Shown here in pieces: positions 1 through 4,475 of a DNA stretch of 5,677 nt (within the stretch, counting starts at the first letter, position 1; each line of letters starts with the position of its first letter). Location: NCBI GenBank assembly GCA_030605245.1, contig JAUWIS010000062.1:1-5677 (forward strand). Reading direction: 5' to 3'. Below the pieces are notes generated by a model. The model was not told the origin of the DNA. It did not search any database and saw only the letters and a program-made list of their open reading frames with translations. Both the position numbers and the translations under genes were made by a program. Source of the DNA: Methanobacteriota archaeon (lineage in GTDB: Archaea > Thermoplasmatota > JASEFT01 > JAUWIS01).

Positions 1-835
1 TATCATTAATTAGTAATTTCTCTGCTTTTAAAAGTTCTTCTTTAGGACGAAAAATCTTTGGATTTTCAAAGAGGTCTATCTTTATTTGATACTTTTGTAT
101 TGAATCTTGAACCGATAACAACACTTTTTTAACCCTGTTTTCATACTGTTTGGGGACCAAAATTCTTTTTATAAACGCCGATGGAATTGGCTTGCTGTTT
201 TTATTGTTGATCCCATAAAATACAGTAAATTCTGATGAACGAAATTTATTTTTCTCCTCATAATTATCATCTTTATCGTTTGGTACACTAAATATATCAT
301 TCCACTTAAACTCTCTATAAATTTTTTTAGAAAAACTTGAGAAATAATTTGATGCCAGATTTTGTTCACTTGTGGTCCAGTATATCTTATCACTATCAAG
401 AAATTCACTTAATTTCATCTCAAGGATACAAGCAACTCCGTAGTTATCGTCATCCTTTTCTGCAGCTGTAAGCAGAGCATTTCGTTGGAATGCACAAAAT
501 GTATCATTTAAGGGATTCCAGAAGAAACCGATACATTCATGTATTTTTTTCTGCTTAATATCAAAATTGTACAGAAGTTTTTGAGATAATTTCAAGGATA
601 CATCGCGCTTTGCTTGAACCTCTTGTCCTGAGAGATCTTCTGTATCTTTGCCTACCTCTTCTCTGCATTTAATTCCTTCATCATGTATAATGCTTTTCAA
701 GTTTAGTAGAGGGACAAGATAATAAACATTAACTTCATTTTCATCAGCTTCCAGCAACTTATAAAGACTTTTTCTTCTATCTTTTAAAGATGGAGTAGCT
801 AAAAAATCTAAAAGCTCTTTTCCAAGATTATCCAC
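1..835 (-). CDS. darT: DarT-like DNA ADP-ribosyltransferase toxin (DUF4433), 3' end outside window
   Basis: Reading leftward from a GTG at 835-833, 278 codons are open to the window edge without a stop, so the C-terminus is missing. DarT family enzymes use NAD+ to ADP-ribosylate bases in single-stranded DNA, blocking replication. Family-like landmarks are: an N-terminal strand and helix YYLVPLLNLKSIIHDEGI (about 38-55); DLSGQEVQAKRD (67-78); the GFFWNPLN segment (103-110) where the family usually has YFNPRNP; IYWTTSEQNLAS (151-162) where it has a TDGNAAS-like segment; and FRSSEFTVF (198-206), whose E202 is the likely catalytic glutamate. The GTG was chosen because AAGGTGAG lies four bases upstream; in-frame GTG (844) and ATG (880) lack this spacing. 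It overlaps the preceding darG by 8 bases, which suggests translational coupling. Odd points: the family's NAD-binding His near the N-terminus appears to be Tyr (Y39), there is an N-terminal extension of about 35 residues, and an insertion lies around 84-97. The family call is from memory of motifs; the active state is inferred. Confidence 0.8.
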   Translation of the reverse strand, partial: MDNLGKELLDFLATPSLKDRRKSLYKLLEADENEVNVYYLVPLLNLKSIIHDEGIKCREEVGKDTEDLSGQEVQAKRDVSLKLSQKLLYNFDIKQKKIHECIGFFWNPLNDTFCAFQRNALLTAAEKDDDNYGVACILEMKLSEFLDSDKIYWTTSEQNLASNYFSSFSKKIYREFKWNDIFSVPNDKDDNYEEKNKFRSSEFTVFYGINNKNSKPIPSAFIKRILVPKQYENRVKKVLLSVQDSIQKYQIKIDLFENPKIFRPKEELLKAEKLLIND

Positions 836-1556
836 ACTGCTCACCTTCAGGGAAAAGCGGTAATTGATAAGAGCTATCATTATTTCTTTTTGAATCTATC
901 AAAAAAGCATATAGTTTTTCAATGTTGGCTTTTCCTATAACGCCAGATTCTATCAAACACGGTAAACTTTTAATATTTTCTTGTTGTAATGTTTCTATAA
1001 CTTTCTTCAGATAGCGGGCTTGAATACCGGATCTTTTTGATAAATCTTTTATACTCAAATATTGGGATTTGACAATATTACTAAGTTTTTCAAACAAGAT
1101 ATCACTTGCATCTGGATCAAAATCATAAACTTCCACATTTATATCCGTAAGGTTTGATAAGTAGTCTCGCATTATTTTTTTTATTTTTTCTATGGGTATC
1201 TTACCATTCATCGCCCCCATCCATGGGAAAGCAACAGATTTAATACCTATATCTCGGTATCTACTAACAAATTCCTTTAAACAATTTTCTATCCATTCGA
1301 CTTTAGATGGGTGCTTCCAATCTTTTTTTATAGCAAAGTTTAAAATCCAAGTTTCTCCATTCCGATATGGTAATATCCTCCCAGGTTGAAGTTCTCCATT
1401 TTTACAAGCATCTTGATATTCTTTAAACATTTTTGGGTAGCGCCTTCTAAATTCTAAAGCGAGTCCTTTCCCCATAACACCAACACAATTAACAGTATTT
1501 ACAAGTGCCTGTGCTTTTGAGTTAAACATGTTCCCTCTGATTTCTTTATATGGCAT
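828..1556 (-). CDS. darG: DarG-like macrodomain ADP-ribosyl hydrolase antitoxin
   Basis: This is a 242-residue protein whose N-terminal ~150 residues form a macrodomain of the DarG/TARG1 type. It begins MPYKEIRGNMF, followed by QALVNTVNCVGVMGKGLALEF (residues 16-36), the ADP-ribose-binding core. Then come YPKMFKEYQDACKNGELQPG (40-59), WILNFAIKKDWK (70-81) with the lysines where DarG has its catalytic Lys, and FPWMGAMNGKIP (110-121) as the phosphate-binding loop. DarG hydrolases remove ADP-ribose from DNA and also bind the DarT toxin. The start is ATG 1556-1554 because GAGGAG (1569-1564) sits seven bases upstream and the macrodomain begins there; an in-frame ATG at 1598 would run into the upstream gene. 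The C-terminal ~80 residues (about 165-225) look helical and winged-helix-like (SIKDLSKRSGIQARYLKKVI), ending in SSYQLPLFPEGEQCG. The whole protein is shorter than well-known DarG proteins of about 350 residues. It lies directly upstream of and overlaps darT. Confidence 0.9.
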   Translation of the reverse strand: MPYKEIRGNMFNSKAQALVNTVNCVGVMGKGLALEFRRRYPKMFKEYQDACKNGELQPGRILPYRNGETWILNFAIKKDWKHPSKVEWIENCLKEFVSRYRDIGIKSVAFPWMGAMNGKIPIEKIKKIMRDYLSNLTDINVEVYDFDPDASDILFEKLSNIVKSQYLSIKDLSKRSGIQARYLKKVIETLQQENIKSLPCLIESGVIGKANIEKLYAFLIDSKRNNDSSYQLPLFPEGEQCG

Positions 1557-1563
1557 GCCAAAT

Positions 1564-1569
1564 CTCCTC
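1564..1569 (-). promoter_or_regulatory. Shine-Dalgarno sequence fixing the darG start
   Basis: GAGGAG on the minus strand lies seven bases before the ATG at 1556. It is the strongest ribosome-binding site in the left operon and decides the darG start in favour of the internal ATG over the earlier in-frame ATGs at 1598 and 1580. It falls just beyond the stop codon of the truncated toxin gene (1580-1582). Confidence 0.75.
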
Positions 1570-1579
1570 AGTCTCAGCA

Positions 1580-1759
1580 TTATATGTTTAATGGGCATTC
1601 ATAATAGTGCCTCTTAGTAATGCCCTTCTCTTTGGTGTTATAATCTCTTTGATTATTTATATATTTTTCTACCTTTTTCTTTATCCGCAACTGACTATTT
1701 TTATCCAATTTTTGGAAATCTTTATAGAACTCCTTGGTTGGAAGAATTTTATAGCGCAT
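1580..1759 (-). pseudogene. RelE/ParE-like toxin, apparently truncated at the C-terminus
   Basis: A 59-residue reading frame begins MRYKILPTKEFYKDFQKLDK, the typical opening of RelE/ParE-superfamily toxins: a beta strand, then a helix with the F-x-K-x-F-x-K-L-D pattern, then a second helix SQLRIKKKVEKYI. Intact toxins run to about 85-95 residues and continue into a beta sheet carrying GxxRLRxGxYRxIY-like residues and basic catalytic positions. Here the frame changes character after about residue 38 and stops at 1580; none of the usual C-terminal strands are seen. The start chosen is ATG 1759-1757, which overlaps the antitoxin's last codons by 11 bases, as is usual in relBE operons; an ATG 18 bases earlier (1777) is in frame but lies deeper in the antitoxin. 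I infer that the toxin has been inactivated by truncation, perhaps when darTG joined the locus. A genuinely short divergent toxin cannot be excluded. Confidence 0.6.
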
Positions 1760-1925
1760 CCCAATCAACAAACTCACGTTGTTTTATCTGCTCTTTTGCC
1801 TTTTTATAAGAATCCATAAACTCTTTATTCCCCATCAACTCTATAGATTCTACTATTGTGTCAAATTCATCTTTTACCCTTACCAGATCCACTATTGCCT
1901 GCTTGTTTACGCTTACAGTTTCCAT
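1749..1925 (-). CDS. RelB-type antitoxin, 58 residues
   Basis: This small gene starts at ATG 1925-1923 and ends at TAA 1751-1749. The protein opens METVSVNKQAIVDLVRVKDE and has the acidic, helical C-terminal pattern FMDSYKKAKEQIKQREFVDW, which resembles small archaeal RelB antitoxins that have a ...E-x-M-x-(S/K)..E-x-I-x-x-G-x..W-E/D-x-L ending. Such antitoxins wrap around the partner RelE toxin and often repress their own promoter. The gene overlaps the RelE-like frame by 11 bases (GATGCGCTATAA holds the toxin ATG and the antitoxin TAA), the normal arrangement for this toxin-antitoxin class. There is no Shine-Dalgarno sequence, but a TATA-like element is centred 27 bases upstream, so the transcript is probably leaderless. 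The family call rests on pattern and context; the antitoxin may now lack a functional toxin. Confidence 0.7.
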   Translation of the reverse strand: METVSVNKQAIVDLVRVKDEFDTIVESIELMGNKEFMDSYKKAKEQIKQREFVDWDAL

Positions 1926-1948
1926 AGTGTAATATATTATGTTTTCAA

Positions 1949-1956
1949 TATATAAA
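1949..1956 (-). promoter_or_regulatory. TATA-box-like element for the left (toxin-antitoxin) operon
   Basis: On the minus strand TTTATATA is centred about 27 bases before the antitoxin ATG at 1925, the standard archaeal distance from TATA box to transcription start. A leaderless transcript starting at or near the ATG would explain the lack of a ribosome-binding site. The nearby AT-rich palindrome AATATATT (1931-1938) and a related half-site AATATATA (1948-1955) could serve as an operator for antitoxin autorepression; that part is speculative. Confidence 0.5.
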
Positions 1957-2109
1957 CCTGTTGGATAAGAATATTGGACAAGTTTTAAAACTAAAAAACA
2001 TATTTTCCATTTATGAAGCCTGGCATAGCATTCATCAGGGGAATAGGCAGGTGCATTTCAGGGTGAAAAAACACAGGAAAAGGGTGCATAAAAACTATTC
2101 GCGTAAACG

Positions 2110-2117
2110 TTATATTT
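2110..2117 (+). promoter_or_regulatory. TATA-box-like element for the right (GIY-YIG/GHKL) operon
   Basis: TTATATTT is preceded by a purine-rich CGTAAACG stretch resembling a BRE. It would place transcription start near 2140, just before the ATG of the short frame at 2143 and 117 bases before the GIY-YIG gene. A second weaker AT-rich stretch at 2221-2232 (ATAATCAATAAT) lies 27-35 bases before the GIY-YIG ATG and is an alternative promoter giving a leaderless message. Confidence 0.35.
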
Positions 2118-2142
2118 TTAATACCAGCAAAGCCATGTAGGA

Positions 2143-2241
2143 ATGAAAAAAATGGAAGATATGAATGAGTTATCTGAAATTGCTGAAACGCAATACAAAG
2201 TGAAAGATGATAAACAACATATAATCAATAATCCCTTGTGA
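2143..2241 (+). CDS. Possible 32-residue small protein or leader ORF
   Basis: An ATG at 2143 opens 32 codons ending TGA at 2239-2241, 15 bases before the GIY-YIG gene. The product opens MKKMEDMNELSEIAETQYKV and is charged, acidic-leaning, with no hydrophobic segment and no recognised family. The ATG lies about 27 bases from a TATA-like element, so it could be the first frame on the right operon's transcript: a small protein, a translated leader, or chance. There is no good Shine-Dalgarno sequence. Length and composition give no proof that it is coding. Confidence 0.25.
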   Translation: MKKMEDMNELSEIAETQYKVKDDKQHIINNPL

Positions 2242-2256
2242 ACTTCGTGCATCTAA

Positions 2257-2622
2257 ATGAAATTCAAAAAATTAACAATAGAGAATGTCGAACATTCAGT
2301 ATCAAAAAATGCTACAGGAACCTATTTTTTAGCAAAGAATGTCAATAGCGATATTCATTTGAAATATATTGGACGGTCAGATACACGACTCAGGGAAAGA
2401 CTTTTGAATCATGTTAAAATCGGCAAATATACTCATTTTTCTTTCCAATTAACCAATACTATTTATGAAGCTTATAGAATCGAATGTAGGGAGTGGCACA
2501 ATGCAATTGATTTAGATAATAAAATACATCCAAAAAAGCCTAAAAATTTAAACTATAGATGTCCTTATTGTAGAAAAAACAAAGGGGGTTACAAAGAATG
2601 GACGATAAGCAGCAAAAAATAG
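2257..2622 (+). CDS. GIY-YIG-type endonuclease with C-terminal CxxC (zinc-ribbon-like) end
   Basis: This 121-residue protein carries GIY-YIG nuclease landmarks: GTYFLAK (21-27) in the GIY position, KYIGRSD (36-42) in the YIG position, then the helix RLRERLLNH (44-52) with the conserved arginine, and a later helix TIYEAYRIECREWHN (68-82) whose E71 or E76 is the likely metal-binding acid. After this come NKIHPKKP (88-95) and RCPYC (101-105). C77, H81, H91, C102 and C105 could make a zinc site, though the pairing is not clear. GIY-YIG enzymes cut DNA using one divalent metal, as homing, repair or restriction nucleases; here it is small and stand-alone. A TAA directly precedes the ATG, so no in-frame upstream start exists. 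There is no ribosome-binding site, pointing to a leaderless or coupled start. It overlaps the following GHKL ATPase gene by 25 bases, so the two are almost certainly made together. The substrate is unknown. Confidence 0.75.
   Translation: MKFKKLTIENVEHSVSKNATGTYFLAKNVNSDIHLKYIGRSDTRLRERLLNHVKIGKYTHFSFQLTNTIYEAYRIECREWHNAIDLDNKIHPKKPKNLNYRCPYCRKNKGGYKEWTISSKK
2584..2590 (+). promoter_or_regulatory. Shine-Dalgarno-like site for the GHKL ATPase gene, inside the GIY-YIG frame
   Basis: GGGGGTT ends seven bases before the ATG at 2598 and lies within the last codons of the GIY-YIG gene. It supports the chosen start of the ATPase and means the 25-base overlap is a real coupled junction and not the result of a mis-called start. 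Confidence 0.55.
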
Positions 2623-4244
2623 TCTCGGATGAAGGATTTATAGATAGTATAAGGGATCTCGGCCTCACCACGACCGATACTGTAAATGAATTTGTAGACA
2701 ACAGCTTAGATGCGAATGCTGAGTCTGTGTGGATAACTGTCAAAGAAGAAAAAGGAAAAATAATCATGATCATTGAGGACGATGGAGAAGGTATCTCTCC
2801 AAATGAAATAACAAAGGCTTTAGCATTTGGAGGGAGAACTACTCTTCAAAGAACTGTTACCGGCAAATTTGGATGGGGGTTGTCATCTGGTGCGTGTTGT
2901 CAATCTTCAAGGACAGAAGTATACTCTAAGAGAAAAGAAGATGATTTTTATTATAATTATATAGACCTTGACGAATTAAAAAATTCAGCAGGTTATTTGC
3001 CAGCTACTATTAAGAAATCCCCATTCAAAGAATATAAGAAACTCAATTTAAATGAATCTGTTGAATCAGGTACCGTGCTGATTTTAAAACATCTGGATCG
3101 ACCTGATAGAAAAAAAATGAAATCTTTGGTTGAGCTTTTAAAAGAAAATTTAGCTATAGTTCAGCGAAAGTTTTTATTTTCAGGAAAACCTATTTATCTC
3201 AATGGCGAAAACATCAAATTCCATGATCCTCTAATGCTGATGGATGGATTTGATGGTATTAAAGAATGTGGAAAGGGTGAGAAGTATGGGGAAATAGAAC
3301 CCATTGTTTTTGCGAATATAAAAGATGATAGGGGTAATCCAGCTAAAATAGAAATAAAAATTTCAAAACTACCTGTAAAAACCATCATGGAAAAAAAACT
3401 TCAGAGAAAATCCCCATTTAATATAAGTACAGACAATCAGGGGTTTTATATAATGAGACATGGTAGACAAATTGCTGCTGGTCAAACACTCCATTTATTT
3501 ACAAGGCATCCCCAATTAAATTATTTTAGAGCCGAAATATCTTTTTCCCCATCCCTGGATAAAAAATTCGGCATTCAAACAAATAAAAGTAGATTTTCAT
3601 TAGATGACGATCTACGGCAGGAGTTGGAGAAGAGATTAAAAAATATAATTTCTCAAATTAGGGGCGATATAAAGGAAGATCAACAAGAATTTGAAGAAGA
3701 ACAGATTAAAGTCAAAATTGAAAGACCTACAATATCAGAAGAGATTGCAGATAAAGCGCGAAAAAAATTGAAACCTAGTGGTTATAAACCAACAAAAAAA
3801 GAAGAAGAAAATGTAAAAAAAGAATTAGAAAAAGAAAAGAAAGAAGAAATAAAGAGAATAAAAGAAAGTCCAGAGATAGCAGAGGATCAGAAGGATAAAA
3901 GGATTAAACAGATAGAGATGGCATTTCAAAGGGAGAGGATTTTCCACAAAGTGATAGATATTATAGGAACGGGAGAATTTTATCGAATGAAGCATAAAGG
4001 AAAGAGGATTGACGTTATTATAAATCAAGGTCATGAATTTTACAAAAAAATTTATGAACGAGCAACTCAAGATCCAAGAATGCAAATTCTTTTAGATTTA
4101 TTTTTGTTTACATTAGTATTAGCAGAGGATATTTATTTTGATAATGAGGAGGTTAAAAGTTTTTATAATACTCAAAGACGGGAATGGTCTGCAATAATGT
4201 CTACCTTTTTAGAGGAAGCTGAGAAGGAGTTAGAGGAGAAATAA
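2598..4244 (+). CDS. GHKL ATPase of the MORC/paraMORC (MutL-like) type
   Basis: A 548-residue protein with the full GHKL ATP-binding fold. The N-box is TDTVNEFVDNSLDANAESV (26-44) with E31 and N35. The second motif is EDDGEGIS (60-67) with D62 and the two glycines, and the third is TGKFGWGLSSGA (88-99) as the ATP lid. An S5-like transducer domain follows: GFYIMRHGRQIAAGQ (282-296) and FGIQTNKSRF (324-333), where K330 is placed like the gamma-phosphate-contacting lysine of MutL and MORC. Residues 355-445 are very charged (runs of E and K) and likely coiled-coil. The C-terminal ~100 residues contain RIDVIINQGHEFYKKIYE (470-487) and a helical end, seen in prokaryotic MORC relatives. MORC-type ATPases dimerise on ATP and remodel or clamp DNA; in prokaryotes they sit with helicases and nucleases in restriction-like systems. 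The partner here is the upstream GIY-YIG gene. The AT-rich, A-heavy coding differs from the herA gene next door. Topoisomerase VI-B-like and Hsp90-like readings are less likely, given the charged linker and the C-terminus. Confidence 0.8.
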   Translation: MDDKQQKIVSDEGFIDSIRDLGLTTTDTVNEFVDNSLDANAESVWITVKEEKGKIIMIIEDDGEGISPNEITKALAFGGRTTLQRTVTGKFGWGLSSGACCQSSRTEVYSKRKEDDFYYNYIDLDELKNSAGYLPATIKKSPFKEYKKLNLNESVESGTVLILKHLDRPDRKKMKSLVELLKENLAIVQRKFLFSGKPIYLNGENIKFHDPLMLMDGFDGIKECGKGEKYGEIEPIVFANIKDDRGNPAKIEIKISKLPVKTIMEKKLQRKSPFNISTDNQGFYIMRHGRQIAAGQTLHLFTRHPQLNYFRAEISFSPSLDKKFGIQTNKSRFSLDDDLRQELEKRLKNIISQIRGDIKEDQQEFEEEQIKVKIERPTISEEIADKARKKLKPSGYKPTKKEEENVKKELEKEKKEEIKRIKESPEIAEDQKDKRIKQIEMAFQRERIFHKVIDIIGTGEFYRMKHKGKRIDVIINQGHEFYKKIYERATQDPRMQILLDLFLFTLVLAEDIYFDNEEVKSFYNTQRREWSAIMSTFLEEAEKELEEK

Positions 4245-4287
4245 AATTACATGATAAAGGTAATACCTAACAAAAACATTTCGATTT

Positions 4288-4354
4288 GAGCGGGTCAGCG
4301 ACTCCTCGGAAAACTTCGTTTTCCTTGCCTCGCCTTCGGGCTTCGGCGACGCAC
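4288..4354. repeat. GC-rich palindromic element with nested hairpins
   Basis: A GC-rich block of about 67 bases stands out in an otherwise AT-rich region. It contains a perfect 7-base-pair hairpin, GGAAAAC/GTTTTCC with a TTC loop (4308-4324). Flanking GCGA (4298-4301) and TCGC (4330-4333) can pair around it. A second stem, CGCC/GGCG (4331-4334 with 4345-4348), follows, with an inner alternative GCC-TTCG-GGC (4332-4341). The composition and nested palindromes suggest a REP- or MITE-like repeat of the genome, but the window holds only one copy, so this is inference. It might alternatively act in RNA as a 3'-end structure for the upstream gene. Confidence 0.5.
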
Positions 4355-4377
4355 TATCTTTATAACTTTGTATTCCA

Positions 4378-4389
4378 TTTTTGTTTTTT
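4378..4389 (+). terminator. Oligo-T tract, candidate archaeal terminator for the GIY-YIG/GHKL operon
   Basis: TTTTTGTTTTTT on the plus strand begins 134 bases after the ATPase stop codon, and archaeal RNA polymerase terminates at such T-runs without requiring a hairpin. The GC-rich palindrome upstream ends about 25 bases before it, too far for a bacterial-style intrinsic terminator. The surrounding AT-rich sequence makes a chance occurrence quite possible. Confidence 0.35.
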
Positions 4390-4440
4390 ATATAACTTTT
4401 TATTATCAAAAAAGGATAAAAATATCAAAAATTAGTATCG

Positions 4441-4448
4441 TTATCTTT
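4441..4448 (+). promoter_or_regulatory. Weak TATA-like element upstream of the herA-like gene
   Basis: TTATCTTT is centred about 31 bases before the ATG at 4476. The gene has no Shine-Dalgarno sequence, consistent with a leaderless or very short-leader archaeal transcript starting a few bases before the ATG. The match to a TATA box is imperfect and the area is AT-rich. Confidence 0.3.
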
Positions 4449-4475
4449 TTAACTCCTGAACACTTTTATCTATTC

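Larger units (their letters stand above)
1926..2256. other. Divergent intergenic region between the two defence-type operons
   Basis: About 330 bases separate the leftward toxin-antitoxin operon from the rightward nuclease/ATPase operon. The region holds a TATA-like element for the left operon near its left end and another for the right operon at 2110-2117, plus one doubtful 32-codon frame at 2143. The stretch around 2030-2095 is richer in G and repeats AGG(G)TGCAT-like words at about 2050 and 2081, perhaps remnants of older sequence or binding sites. No RNA gene, long inverted repeat or intact protein gene is recognised in it. Confidence 0.6.
4245..4475. other. Intergenic spacer between the GHKL ATPase and the herA-like gene
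   Basis: This 231-base gap is strongly AT-rich except for a compact GC-rich block at about 4288-4354. It contains the palindromic element and the oligo-T tract listed separately, then AT-rich promoter-like sequence leading into the HerA start. No tRNA, small RNA of known family or protein gene is recognised. It probably marks the boundary between the accessory cluster and core sequence. Confidence 0.55.

Noticed and set aside
169..408. 79-codon minus-strand frame inside darT
   Set aside because: It is in a different frame from the continuous DarT-like protein, shows no recognisable domain, and is a shadow.
836..880. Earlier in-frame starts for darT (GTG 844, ATG 880)
   Set aside because: They would lengthen the overlap with darG, and the AAGGTGAG ribosome-binding site is spaced for the GTG at 835.
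1557..1598. N-terminal extension of the darG frame starting at ATG 1598
   Set aside because: It would overlap the upstream toxin-like frame and lacks a ribosome-binding site; GAGGAG is placed exactly for ATG 1556, where the macrodomain begins.
1192..1819. Plus-strand frames opposite darG and the toxin-antitoxin pair
   Set aside because: They lie antisense to genes with clear protein families; the hydrophobic low-complexity product at 1607-1819 comes from AT-rich antisense sequence.
2045..2095. Short CRISPR-like or direct repeat from the AGG(G)TGCAT words
   Set aside because: Only two imperfect short matches occur with no regular spacing, so no array is supported.
3825..4085. Hydrophobic minus-strand frame opposite the GHKL linker
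   Set aside because: Its Phe/Leu-rich product is the antisense reading of Lys/Glu codons in the charged linker.
4251..4289. 12-codon frame after the GHKL ATPase stop
   Set aside because: It is too short, with no ribosome-binding site or family signal.
4298..4354. Bacterial-type intrinsic terminator
   Set aside because: The GC-rich hairpins are not followed directly by a T-run; the nearest oligo-T tract is about 25 bases away, so it is listed as a palindromic element instead.
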